The translations under genes and the position numbers were made by a program. A stretch of DNA of 24,767 nucleotides from Aquimarina sp. (lineage in GTDB: Bacteria > Bacteroidota > Bacteroidia > Flavobacteriales > Flavobacteriaceae), in contig JAHDEF010000008.1 in NCBI GenBank assembly GCA_020628975.1, forward strand, positions 1 to 24,767, in the 5' to 3' direction. Of the stretch, positions 1 to 8,521 are shown piece by piece; the first letter of the stretch is position 1, and each line of letters begins with the position of its first letter. The notes beneath the pieces were generated by a model that made no database searches, was not told the DNA's origin, and was given only the letters and a program-made list of their open reading frames with translations.

Positions 1-257
1 TAAGTCATTACCACTATAAATTTACTGAGTTAAAATGCACCTTTTAAAATTCCATTTCAACATAAAGAAAAAAACGTAGCAAAGGCTATGTTTAATATTT
101 CTGTCTTTTATAATTTCAAAATTCATCATTTCTTTTTTCTAGTAAATTCAACGTAGAAATGGTTTAAGAAAGATCTAATATAACGCTAATGCTATTTTAT
201 TAATCAGATTCCTGCAATTTAACATCAAAAAAATTCAGTATTTCATCAAATTAATTA

Positions 258-273
258 ACGAAAACGTTTTAGT
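258..273. promoter_or_regulatory. Candidate LacI-family operator before the agarase gene
   Basis: The 16-bp sequence ACGAAAACGTTTTAGT is a palindrome centred on CG with one mismatch per half. That is the typical form of LacI/CcpA-type operators. It ends about 25 bp upstream of the -7 element, where a bound repressor would overlap the -33 region. Sugar-responsive control of the agarase is an inference; no regulator gene is in the window. Confidence 0.35.
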
Positions 274-298
274 CCATTAGCAATACTCAAATTTGTAA

Positions 299-306
299 TA
301 TGTTTG
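299..306 (+). promoter_or_regulatory. Bacteroidota -7 promoter element for the agarase gene
   Basis: TATGTTTG matches the Bacteroidota -7 consensus TAnnTTTG exactly and lies 65 bp before the start codon. No good TTG-type -33 element sits about 19 bp upstream, so the promoter may need an activator or be weak. Confidence 0.4.
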
Positions 307-371
307 CTTTCGGATTTAATATGTGCGGATTTAATTTTTAAAACAACTTTTAATAACTAAAATCCCCTATT

Positions 372-2405
372 ATGAAAACAACTCATCTTTTTTTATGGCT
401 AATGGCTTTGGCGAGCTTTAGCATAAATGCTCAATTAGATTTTGGCGGATTTCCGCTACCATCACGCTTAGGAAATGCTAGTAATTGGCAACTACAAACC
501 AACATTTCTGATGATTTTAATTACACGTTCAATCCAACAACAGCAAATGCAGATTTTGGACCTTCTGGCGAAAATAAGTGGAATAATTTCTTTCATAATC
601 CTTTTGAAGGACCAGGAGCTACTAATTGGGAACGAAATCATTGTTCCGTTTCTGGTGGCAATTTGAATATTTGGGGATCTAGAAGATTCTTCAACAACAA
701 TTTTAGCACCCCTTACACTAAAACTTTCGAATTTGGCGGTCAAAATGTTACAAGGCCTGAAACTTTAGCAGGTTGTATAACTTCAAAAAGAAGAGTTATA
801 TATCCTGTATTTGTAGAAGCTAGAGTTAGAATTATGAACTCTACATTAGCGTCTGATATTTGGCTACTAAGCCCTGATGACAAAGAGGAAATTGATATTA
901 TTGAAGCTTATGGAGGGGCTGGAAGCGATGGCCGTAATCAGTTTTTTGCAGAACGCATTCATTTAAGTCACCATGTATTTATTAGACCTCCGAATTTTAG
1001 AGATTACCAGCCTAGTGACTTTAACAGTTGGTATCGACAAAGCGGAATTACCAGATGGGGCGGAAGAACCGTGCGTATAGGTGTCAATTGGAAATCACCA
1101 ACCATACTTGAATATTATATAGACGGACAATTAGTACGTGTGTTAGATAACGATGCGATTGCTTCAAAATTAATTGATGGAAGATGGGAATATACCTATC
1201 CTGCTGGAGTAACTAGCACTGGACAAAATGGCCAATTGAATCGCGGAGCCGATGGTTTTCAAGCAATGACCAGAAGCGGTGGTATTGCGAATAACTTTTC
1301 GCAAAGCCGATTAAATACGGCTAAAAATGCTTCGAATATTAGTGTGATTGACCCCTTCAATTATCTACAAAACGGAAGAAGGTTTACTCGCGAAATGGAT
1401 ATTATTATTAATGTAGAAGATCAAAGCTGGCAAGCAGCCGCTAATCGTTCACCAAACAATACGGAAATACGTAATTTCAATAACAATAATATGTTGGTTG
1501 ATTGGATTCGCGTTTACAAACCTAGAAACAATTCAGGCGGAGGTGGCACTACTGGTGGAGGAGACACTGGTGGTGGAACTAACAATAATGATTTAGCTTT
1601 AGGTAAAAACACTTTTCAGTCAAGTACTTATCAAGGAAACACTAATAGTTTTGGCTCAGGAAGAGTAGTTGATGGTAACGGTGATACGTTTAACCATACC
1701 AACAGTCAACAAGGAGCTTGGTGGGAAGTTGATTTGGGGTCTACCCAAAATATTGGTCAAGTTCGCATATGGAATCGTGGTAATTGTTGTCAAAATAGAC
1801 TAAGTAACTTCGATATACGAGTATTTGACCGTCGCGGAGGTAGCCAAATTAAAAGTGTTTACGTAAGCGGACAACCTTCAGCCAACGGAACTTCTTACAA
1901 TGTTGATGCTACGGGTCGAGTAATAAGAATTCAATTGAGAGGAAATAATTTCTTACACATGGATCAAGTAAGTGTTTTTGCTGGTTCTGGAGGTAATACT
2001 GGTGGTAATACTACCGCAGGACGTACCTGTAACGATGCTCCTCAATTTAATGGAAATTCAGATAGTTACTCTGCTGGTGAACGCGTTATTAATGGTGGTA
2101 TATTATATGAAAAGCGAGCTGATGGTGGTTGGAATCTTATTCAAAACTGTAGTGGCTCGAAAGAATTAGAAACTTTTTCTACACAAAACAATGGACTTCA
2201 AATATATCCTAACCCTGTAAATTTTGGTAACACAGTTACTATATTAGGCGCAGAAGAAAATGTGGTTGTAAGTGATATTAATGGAAAAGTCCTAAAAGTA
2301 ATCTCTGCGAATGATACTAGTATTTCTATAGATACTAGCGATTTGGGGACAGGAATTTATTTTATTTCCAACCGTTCAGAAACTCAAAAACTAATCGTAA
2401 AGTAA
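372..2405 (+). CDS. Secreted GH16 beta-agarase with F-type lectin domain and Por secretion tail
   Basis: An endo-acting glycoside hydrolase predicted to cut beta-1,4 bonds of agar outside the cell. Residues 1-20 are a signal peptide. The GH16 catalytic domain spans about 25-385. The beta-bulge motif at 173-178 (E-I-D-I-I-E) gives nucleophile E173, helper D175 and acid/base E178. The N-terminal stretch with KWNNFF and GPG...NWE resembles beta-agarases more than laminarinases. A Gly/Thr linker (about 386-406) leads to an F5/8-type lectin-like domain (about 408-542). Next is a short aromatic module (about 553-597) resembling CBM5/12, and a type IX secretion tail (about 606-677, starting YPNPV). 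It stands alone here, with no SusC/SusD pair or sulfatase beside it. GH16 assignment is firm; agarase versus porphyranase is less sure. Confidence 0.85.
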   Translation: MKTTHLFLWLMALASFSINAQLDFGGFPLPSRLGNASNWQLQTNISDDFNYTFNPTTANADFGPSGENKWNNFFHNPFEGPGATNWERNHCSVSGGNLNIWGSRRFFNNNFSTPYTKTFEFGGQNVTRPETLAGCITSKRRVIYPVFVEARVRIMNSTLASDIWLLSPDDKEEIDIIEAYGGAGSDGRNQFFAERIHLSHHVFIRPPNFRDYQPSDFNSWYRQSGITRWGGRTVRIGVNWKSPTILEYYIDGQLVRVLDNDAIASKLIDGRWEYTYPAGVTSTGQNGQLNRGADGFQAMTRSGGIANNFSQSRLNTAKNASNISVIDPFNYLQNGRRFTREMDIIINVEDQSWQAAANRSPNNTEIRNFNNNNMLVDWIRVYKPRNNSGGGGTTGGGDTGGGTNNNDLALGKNTFQSSTYQGNTNSFGSGRVVDGNGDTFNHTNSQQGAWWEVDLGSTQNIGQVRIWNRGNCCQNRLSNFDIRVFDRRGGSQIKSVYVSGQPSANGTSYNVDATGRVIRIQLRGNNFLHMDQVSVFAGSGGNTGGNTTAGRTCNDAPQFNGNSDSYSAGERVINGGILYEKRADGGWNLIQNCSGSKELETFSTQNNGLQIYPNPVNFGNTVTILGAEENVVVSDINGKVLKVISANDTSISIDTSDLGTGIYFISNRSETQKLIVK

Positions 2406-2437
2406 ATGCTATAATTATATAGGATTAATTGTTGTTG

Positions 2438-2469
2438 AAGAGGTTGCGTTATACGCAACCTCTTTTTTT
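2438..2469 (+). terminator. Rho-independent terminator of the agarase gene
   Basis: A perfect 9-bp stem (GAGGTTGCG / CGCAACCTC, loop TTATA) is followed by a run of seven T. It begins 33 bp after the stop codon. Confidence 0.85.
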
Positions 2470-2482
2470 GTTTTTGTAGAGC

Positions 2483-2520
2483 AAAAAAAACCACATAAGC
2501 TAAATTAACTTTTGTGGTTT
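2483..2520 (-). terminator. Likely terminator of sodA transcript
   Basis: Read on the minus strand, an 8-bp stem (AAACCACA / TGTGGTTT) with a 17-nt loop runs into eight consecutive T. It lies about 190 bp beyond the sodA stop. The sodA mRNA would therefore carry the palindromic repeat at 2545-2693 in its 3' untranslated region. Confidence 0.55.
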
Positions 2521-2544
2521 CTAGTTTTATACTGATAATTAAAA

Positions 2545-2693
2545 TGTATATCCGTAATTAGTAATACTATATCCGTTTTCGTCATTCCTTGCTTGACAAG
2601 GAATCTCATCCTACTGATTTTTATATCCTTAATGAGATCCTGAAACAAATTCAGGATGACGCAATTCATAATCTTAGTGATTACGGATATTCA
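2545..2693. repeat. Nested palindromic repeat: two inverted REP-like hairpins inside 20-bp terminal inverted repeats
   Basis: The outer arms (2545-2564 and 2674-2693) are inverted copies matching at 17 of 20 positions, including a perfect 11-bp core ATATCCGTAAT. Inside, 2580-2609 reads CGTCATTCCTTG... with an 8-bp stem (ATTCCTTG / CAAGGAAT). Positions 2632-2661 carry the opposite-facing ...CAGGATGACG with its own 8-bp stem (ATCCTGAA / TTCAGGAT). The internal units resemble the CGTCATTCCTGCG...-type repeats common in marine Bacteroidota genomes. The whole looks like a small non-autonomous element or a paired REP; no coding potential is seen. Confidence 0.75.
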
Positions 2694-2708
2694 AATAACT
2701 AATTACAA

Positions 2709-3317
2709 TTATTTATTTGCTTCGTATAATTCATTAACAGCATCCCAGTTGATAACACTAAAGAAGGCTTCTAAATAGTCAGGTCTTCTGTTTTGATAAT
2801 TTAAGTAATAAGCGTGTTCCCAAACATCAACTCCTAATACGGGTGTTCCACCACAACCTATTTCTGGCATTAATGGATTATCTTGATTTGCCGTTGCACA
2901 AACTTCTACTTTTCCTCCTTTATGAACACATAACCATGCCCACCCTGAACCGAATTGAGTAGCTGCAGCATTTTTAAATACCGTTTTAAACTCTTCAAAA
3001 GAGCCGTATGCTGCGTCAATAGCACTCGCAATAGCTCCTGAAGGTTTACCTCCTGCATTGGGACCCATAACGTTCCAAAATAATCTATGGTTGTAAAAAC
3101 CACCGCCGTTATTTCTAACTGCTTTATTCGACAAGTCTAATCCTGTTAAAATATCTTCAATTGATTTCCCCTCCAAATCAGTACCTTCGATAGCTCCATT
3201 TAATTTTGAAGTATAACCTGCATGGTGCTTACTATGGTGAATTTCCATGGTGCGAGCGTCAATATGTGGTTCTAAGGCGTCGTATGCGTACGATAAACTA
3301 GGTAATTCGAATGCCAT
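2709..3317 (-). CDS. sodA: Superoxide dismutase, Mn-type (Fe/Mn family)
   Basis: Converts superoxide to oxygen and hydrogen peroxide in the cytoplasm; there is no signal peptide. The 202-residue length is usual for the family. The four metal ligands are visible: H27 (in IHHSKHH), H77 (in GGGFYNH), D164 and H168 (in DVWEHAYYL). Gly residues at 71-73 and Gln145 in the NQDNPLM segment are the pattern of Mn-dependent or cambialistic enzymes rather than strict Fe enzymes. It is transcribed divergently from the helicase-nuclease gene, with a 121-bp gap, and has a -7 element 29 bp before the start. Family assignment is certain; metal preference is inferred. Confidence 0.95.
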   Translation of the reverse strand: MAFELPSLSYAYDALEPHIDARTMEIHHSKHHAGYTSKLNGAIEGTDLEGKSIEDILTGLDLSNKAVRNNGGGFYNHRLFWNVMGPNAGGKPSGAIASAIDAAYGSFEEFKTVFKNAAATQFGSGWAWLCVHKGGKVEVCATANQDNPLMPEIGCGGTPVLGVDVWEHAYYLNYQNRRPDYLEAFFSVINWDAVNELYEANK

Positions 3318-3345
3318 GATTGTAAATTTTATGTTTAATTATATC

Positions 3346-3353
3346 CAAAAGTA
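3346..3353 (-). promoter_or_regulatory. -7 promoter element for sodA
   Basis: On the minus strand this reads TACTTTTG, an exact TAnnTTTG match 29 bp upstream of the sodA start, which would leave a leader of roughly 20 nt. A well-spaced -33 element is not evident. Confidence 0.45.
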
Positions 3354-3438
3354 AGCATAATACGCTGCAATAAAAAGATTGAGATGTGTGTAATTCACCA
3401 AAAAATGAACTAGATTTCGTTAAAATTTAGCTAAAAAA

Positions 3439-6400
3439 ATGTCTACAAAAGCTTTAACTATTTACGATGCAGCAGCTGGCGCTGGAAAAACGTACACTTT
3501 AGTAAAAAACTATTTGCTTAAAGTATTAGGCGATCGCAGGATCAGTAGGTACCAACAAATTTTAGCAATCACTTTTACCAATAAAGCTGTTTCTGAAATG
3601 AAAGAGCGAATTCTTTCAACACTTTATTCTTTTGCTTTAAAAGGAAACTCAGATAATGCTATGTTTCAAGAAATTCAGAAAGAATTACAGCTTGAAACGC
3701 TAGCACTACAGCAAAAAGCATTAGAAGTACTCCATTTTATATTACATAACTATACCGCATTTAGTGTTCAAACCATCGATAAATTTACGCAATCGATTAT
3801 TCGAACATTTGCTTTCGATTTAAATCTTTCTACCACTTTCGAAGTACAATTAGATCAAAAAGCTATACTCGAAGAAGCTGTTGATCAACTACTTTTGGAA
3901 GTAGGAAAGGATCAATTAATTACCAAAGTAGTAATGCGCTACGTGAGTCAACAAATTAATGATGACAAAAGTTGGGATATTAAGCGATTACTTATTGATT
4001 TGGGAATGTTATTATTTCGAGAAGAGGATCAAAAGTACCTTGAGCTTCAAAAAGATTATAAAATCGCTGATTATGTTTCGTTTGAAGAAAAACTAAAAAC
4101 CCTGTCCAAAGCCAATGAAAATGAAGTTAAAAAAAGTGCTGAACTTCTGATTCAAAAATTTCAAGAAACCCAAGTAATCGACGATTTTATTCGCGGATCA
4201 CTTCCTAAATACTTCAAAAAACTAGCTAACGAAGGTACTTTTCCTTTAAGAGATTTTATTCTAAAAGATATAAGGCAAGAAAATCTATATGCTAAAAGTA
4301 AAAGCGATAATATTAAACAACGTATTGATCATTTAAGGCCCGAAATAGAAAAAAGTTTTGAACACACAAAAGCCTTAATTTATGAGAATAAACTCATAGA
4401 AGGTGTAGTTAAGAATTTACCCGCTATATCGCTGCTTAGCTTACTAAAAACTAAAATTGATTTATTAAAGAAAGAAAAAAATCAAGTTTTAATATCCGAA
4501 TTCAATGCGCTTATTGCGGAGAATATTAAAGATCAACCCACCCCTTTTATTTACGAGCGCTTAGGCGAAAAGTACAAAGACTTTTTTATCGATGAATTTC
4601 AGGACACTTCTGAAGTACAATGGGAAAATTTAATCCCTTTAATCGATAACTCACTTTCGTCATTTATCGACACTACCGATACAACGGGTACTGCTACCCT
4701 AGTTGGTGATGCCAAGCAATCTATTTACAGATGGCGTGGTGGAAAAGCGGAACAGTTCATTCATTTATCAAATGGCTATTCCCCGTTTTCAAATCCTGAA
4801 AATCAACTTTTTCACTTGGGAACCAATTACAGAAGTTGTGAAGAAATTATAAAATTCAACAACGAGTTTTTTTCTTATTTGTCCGATTTTCTATCTAATG
4901 ACGCTTTTAAAAGTTTGTACAAAAAAGGAAATCAACAAAACACAAACTCTAAAGAAGGAGGTTATGTCTCTTTTGAATGTTTTGAAGCGAATTTGAAGAA
5001 AGATAAAGATGAAATTTACCCTAAAGCTGTCGAAAAATATATTGCAGAAGCTATAGCCGACGGTTTTGAATATAAAGATATTGCTGTTTTGGTAAGAAGA
5101 AATGCTGAAGGTGTAATGATTGCAAATTACTTATCCGAAAAAGAAATTCCTGTAATATCAACGGAAAGTTTACTTATTAAAAACGCTTTAGAAATTCAAT
5201 TACTAGAAGCAGCACTATTTTACCTTAGTGAACCTGATAATGAAAACTTCAGGCTTAAATTCATAAATGCCTTATACCATGATAATAAAATAACGTACAC
5301 TCATTCAAAAATAGCTTCAGCTATTAAAAGTTCTTCGGTAATATTTAATGAATTTTTATGCGATGCTATTGCTATTGACTTAAAAGAGATTTTTAAAAAT
5401 AATCCATCTATTTTTCAATTGGCAGAAAAATTAATGGTATGGCTAAATCTCAATGTAAATCCGTCAGCCAACCTCCAATTTTTTCTTGATCTTACTTTTG
5501 ATTATACCAATACGCATAATGGTAGCATTCAGCAGTTTTTAGAATATTGGAATTTAAAAAAAGACAAACTGAGCGTAATAAGTACGGATGAGCAAAATGG
5601 CGTGAAAGTAATGACCATACATAAGTCAAAAGGCTTAGAGTTTCCGATAGTCATTGTACCCTACCTTAGCGGATCGCTTTATGACTTTAAACCAAAAAAC
5701 TTATGGATAAAGAATATTTTTGGAGACCAAAGCAATCTCAATTTATATTGGCAATTCAACCGAAAAGTTTTTGATTATTATAACAATCGCATTGTAGAAA
5801 ACAGTGCTTATGCCGTTGCCTTAGAAGAACTTGATTTAATTAACGTGTTATACGTCGCTTTTACAAGAGCCGTTAACCGATTGTATCTTATTGGTAATGA
5901 TAAGGAAGCTAGTACTGCTCTAGAAAAAGGAAATATTATTAGTTTTTTAAATGATTTCTTCTCTCAAAAAAACCTAGAATCAAACGAAGTTAATCACCGC
6001 TCTATTGGAAAACCTTCTACAAGAAATAAGCAGCATAAAAAGCATCAAGCCTCATTAAATTTATCTTCATTCCACTATAAGAAATTAGATAATAGCACGG
6101 TCAATGCTACTTTAACCAATGAAATACGAGAAAATGCTATCAAGATTGGCGACTTTATACACCTTATAATGTCTAAAATTTACGATAAGTCTACAATTAA
6201 TGAGGTTTTTGCTGAAGTTAAATTTCAACATACGATATCTGAAGAATTATTGTTACGTTTCAAATCACAAATCGAAGCACTAACGCATTCTAAAGAATTT
6301 GAAAACTGTTTTAACATAGAAAATATCATTTTTAACGAACGTGATTTTTATGTGGAAAATGAGATATTGAGACCTGATCGTATCGAAATTTCAGTTGATA

Positions 6401-6561
6401 AGACGGTGTACATTTTAGATTACAAAACAGGTGAAAAACAGCCAAAGCATAAGACCCAAATAAAGAGATATGACGAAATTGTTAAAAAATTAGGTTATAG
6501 AAATGTTAAGAATTACCTAATATATTTCGATGAAATACTGGAAATAGTGGAGGTAAAGTAG
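3439..6561 (+). CDS. addA: UvrD/RecB-type helicase-nuclease, AddA-like
   Basis: Predicted ATP-driven DNA helicase with a C-terminal nuclease, acting in double-strand-break end processing before recombination. Superfamily 1A motifs run in order: Walker A at 11-18 (AAAGAGKT), Walker B at 384-388 (DEFQD), motif III with G423-D424...Q427 and YRWRGG, motif V/VI region at 726-735 (TIHKSKGLEF) and 805-811 (YVAFTRA). A PD-(D/E)XK nuclease follows: G904xxxH908, P979-D980 and D994-Y-K996 (in LDYKTG). At 1040 residues it is typical of AddA in this phylum. AddA normally works with AddB, often from an adjacent gene; no addB is seen here. RecB is the alternative name, but no RecC or RecD is nearby. Confidence 0.85.
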   Translation: MSTKALTIYDAAAGAGKTYTLVKNYLLKVLGDRRISRYQQILAITFTNKAVSEMKERILSTLYSFALKGNSDNAMFQEIQKELQLETLALQQKALEVLHFILHNYTAFSVQTIDKFTQSIIRTFAFDLNLSTTFEVQLDQKAILEEAVDQLLLEVGKDQLITKVVMRYVSQQINDDKSWDIKRLLIDLGMLLFREEDQKYLELQKDYKIADYVSFEEKLKTLSKANENEVKKSAELLIQKFQETQVIDDFIRGSLPKYFKKLANEGTFPLRDFILKDIRQENLYAKSKSDNIKQRIDHLRPEIEKSFEHTKALIYENKLIEGVVKNLPAISLLSLLKTKIDLLKKEKNQVLISEFNALIAENIKDQPTPFIYERLGEKYKDFFIDEFQDTSEVQWENLIPLIDNSLSSFIDTTDTTGTATLVGDAKQSIYRWRGGKAEQFIHLSNGYSPFSNPENQLFHLGTNYRSCEEIIKFNNEFFSYLSDFLSNDAFKSLYKKGNQQNTNSKEGGYVSFECFEANLKKDKDEIYPKAVEKYIAEAIADGFEYKDIAVLVRRNAEGVMIANYLSEKEIPVISTESLLIKNALEIQLLEAALFYLSEPDNENFRLKFINALYHDNKITYTHSKIASAIKSSSVIFNEFLCDAIAIDLKEIFKNNPSIFQLAEKLMVWLNLNVNPSANLQFFLDLTFDYTNTHNGSIQQFLEYWNLKKDKLSVISTDEQNGVKVMTIHKSKGLEFPIVIVPYLSGSLYDFKPKNLWIKNIFGDQSNLNLYWQFNRKVFDYYNNRIVENSAYAVALEELDLINVLYVAFTRAVNRLYLIGNDKEASTALEKGNIISFLNDFFSQKNLESNEVNHRSIGKPSTRNKQHKKHQASLNLSSFHYKKLDNSTVNATLTNEIRENAIKIGDFIHLIMSKIYDKSTINEVFAEVKFQHTISEELLLRFKSQIEALTHSKEFENCFNIENIIFNERDFYVENEILRPDRIEISVDKTVYILDYKTGEKQPKHKTQIKRYDEIVKKLGYRNVKNYLIYFDEILEIVEVK

Positions 6562-6619
6562 TTTTTCAAAGAGTAAACCATAAATTGTATCGAAAATTTA
6601 TACAAATACTAAAATTGTT

Positions 6620-6650
6620 TTTGTTAGTTTCAGTTATCCTATTACATTTG
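6620..6650 (+). promoter_or_regulatory. Promoter of the OmpA-family gene
   Basis: TTTG at 6620-6623 and TACATTTG at 6643-6650 are separated by 19 bp, an exact match to the Bacteroidota sigma-factor consensus. The -7 element ends 32 bp before the start codon, leaving a short leader of about 25 nt. This is the clearest housekeeping promoter in the window. Confidence 0.75.
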
Positions 6651-6682
6651 TTGGAGATAACTCTAATAAAATCATTATTAAT

Positions 6683-8122
6683 ATGAAGAAACTAATTAAA
6701 TCGTTGCTTGTTGTAGCTGCTGCATTGACAGCTAGTTCAGCAATCGCTCAGAGTGAGACTTATCCTTGGGCAATTAAAATTGGGGCAAATGCGGTAGATT
6801 TCGTTGCGGAATCTGAGCCATTCGCTGATTACAGATTAATCAACCCTGAATATTTTAACCAAAATATAATTCCATCAATCTCTGAATTAACAGTAAGCAG
6901 ATACATCAAGAATGGTTTTAGTGCCTCTGTTAGTGGAAGTATAAATAAAATTGAAGAGTACGGTGCTTTTTTAACAGCTAATGATCAGCCAAGACAAACA
7001 GCTGTAGATGACTGGTCTTATTTTGCTTTAGAAGGTCAATTAAACTATGACGTTCGCCAATTAAAAGATTCATGGAAAAGTGGATGGTTTGCACCATATG
7101 CTGGTATTGGAGCTGGTTACCACTGGATCGAAGACGACGGAGCATTTTCAGCTAACTTGTCTGGAGGTATCGATTTTTGGATCACTGAAAACTTTGCTAT
7201 CTACGTAGAAACTACTTATAAAGGTGTTATTAGCGAGTACGATGATACTGATGGTAACATTGTTGTTGACAATGTATCTTACCAATCATCGCACTTACAG
7301 CATTCTGCTGGTGTTAAATTTGCTTTCGGTGGTACAGATACTGACGGTGACGGAATTAACGATAAAAAAGACGAATGTCCTGATACTCCAGGTTTAGAGC
7401 AATTTAATGGTTGTCCTGATTCTGATTTAGATGGTATTAAAGATTCTGAAGATAACTGTCCTGATCAAGTAGGTAAGCCTGAAAATGGTGGATGTCCTGA
7501 CTCTGATGGTGATGGTGTTGTTGACGGTGATGATGCATGTCCTAATGTAGCTGGTGAAGCTTCAATGAAAGGTTGTCCTGATTCTGATGGTGACGGTGTT
7601 GCTGACAATATTGATAACTGTCCTAACGTAGCTGGACCAGTAGCTAACAACGGTTGTCCTTATAAAGATACTGACAACGATGGTGTGTTAGATAAAGACG
7701 ATAAATGTCCTACTGTACCAGGTGTTGTAGCTAATAACGGTTGTCCTGAAGTTAAAGTGGTTACTAAAGAAGTTCAAGCAACTTTAAATAACTATGCGAA
7801 AACAATCTTATTTGATTCTGGTAGATCAACTATCAAAACGCAATCTGAGGCTGTATTAGATGATATCGTAGCGATCTTAAAAGAATATCCTAAGGCTCGT
7901 TTCAATATCGACGGTCATACGGATAGTGTAGGTGCTGCTTCATCTAACCAAAGATTATCTGAGTCAAGAGCAGCTGCAGTTAAGGCTTATTTAATCGGAC
8001 ACGGAATTTCTCAAGCAAACTTAAATTCAAGAGGATTCGGTGAATCATCTCCTATTGCTAACAATGCAAGTAGAGAAGGTAGAAAACTAAACAGACGTGT
8101 TGAAATTAACTTAATTAAGTAA
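6683..8122 (+). CDS. OmpA-family outer membrane protein with thrombospondin type-3 repeats
   Basis: Anchors the outer membrane to peptidoglycan. A signal peptide (about 1-22, ending AIAQ) precedes an eight-stranded-barrel-like region (about 25-215). Five aspartate-rich thrombospondin type-3 repeats follow (about 217-353; DxDGDG and CP motifs), which should bind calcium. The C-terminal OmpA peptidoglycan-binding domain (about 366-479) contains D414 and R429, the positions expected to hold the peptide stem of peptidoglycan. A strong promoter and terminator flank it, so it is probably a highly expressed single-gene unit. The architecture is common in flavobacteria. The barrel is inferred from alternating residues and domain order. 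Confidence 0.92.
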   Translation: MKKLIKSLLVVAAALTASSAIAQSETYPWAIKIGANAVDFVAESEPFADYRLINPEYFNQNIIPSISELTVSRYIKNGFSASVSGSINKIEEYGAFLTANDQPRQTAVDDWSYFALEGQLNYDVRQLKDSWKSGWFAPYAGIGAGYHWIEDDGAFSANLSGGIDFWITENFAIYVETTYKGVISEYDDTDGNIVVDNVSYQSSHLQHSAGVKFAFGGTDTDGDGINDKKDECPDTPGLEQFNGCPDSDLDGIKDSEDNCPDQVGKPENGGCPDSDGDGVVDGDDACPNVAGEASMKGCPDSDGDGVADNIDNCPNVAGPVANNGCPYKDTDNDGVLDKDDKCPTVPGVVANNGCPEVKVVTKEVQATLNNYAKTILFDSGRSTIKTQSEAVLDDIVAILKEYPKARFNIDGHTDSVGAASSNQRLSESRAAAVKAYLIGHGISQANLNSRGFGESSPIANNASREGRKLNRRVEINLIK

Positions 8123-8155
8123 TTGAAATCTATCTGATTTAGAGTTATATATCTG

Positions 8156-8184
8156 AAAGCCATCCGAAAGGATGGCTTTTTTTA
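8156..8184 (+). terminator. Rho-independent terminator of the OmpA-family gene
   Basis: A perfect 10-bp stem (AAAGCCATCC / GGATGGCTTT) with a GAAA tetraloop runs into a T-tract, 33 bp after the stop codon. Confidence 0.9.
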
Positions 8185-8521
8185 TGTGTACGTTTAAGCT
8201 TGTATACTAGGTAAGATAACCTCTTCTTCTAAATAAGCTTTTTTCGGATCGACCCGAAAATTTGTGGACAAGCAAAAGTTACCGTCATTTCTACGGAGGT
8301 TGAAATCCCCCTCAACTAAATTTATTATTTTCTATTTAAAAGAATAATTTTTAACTCCTAGCGAATAAGACTCCACTATAATTTTTTCAAAGTTCGTGAA
8401 GTGACACACTAAAGGGACAGAATTTCCCACCATTTTTTAAGTTAGTACTTAATGCTACATCTTATTTAAGTTTACAAGAAAGATGAAATGATATATATGA
8501 ATTGTGGTAAGATTATGATCT
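8185..8521. other. Intergenic region with degenerate REP-like unit
   Basis: No gene is supported in this gap. Positions 8283-8308 (CGTCATTTCTACGG...GAAATC) resemble the internal unit of the palindrome at 2545-2693. The stem is partly retained (ATTTC pairs with GAAAT), suggesting a decayed copy. Positions 8241-8260 form a small hairpin (TTTTCGG / CCGAAAA) without a T-run. No terminator for the minus-strand kinase gene was recognised. Confidence 0.5.

Larger units (their letters stand above)
1..371. other. Non-coding upstream region of the agarase gene
   Basis: No convincing gene is visible in this AT-rich stretch. Positions 72-93 can form a hairpin with a 9-bp stem containing one G-U pair (AAACGTAGC / GCTATGTTT, loop AAAG). 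It could be the terminator of a gene lying off the left edge, but its T-tract is weak on the plus strand. The right half holds the candidate operator and -7 element listed separately. Confidence 0.6.

Noticed and set aside
187..212. GCTAATGCTATTTTATTA upstream of the agarase, resembling the heptad repeat
   Set aside because: The 7-bp register is lost after one unit and there is no inverted partner arm; chance similarity in AT-rich DNA is sufficient.
7465..7650. Minus-strand open frame opposite the OmpA gene
   Set aside because: It is the shadow of the repeated DxDGDG/CP codons of the thrombospondin type-3 repeats and has no initiation context.
8241..8260. Hairpin TTTTCGG/CCGAAAA as terminator for the histidine kinase
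   Set aside because: No T-run follows on the minus strand and it lies about 260 bp past the gene.
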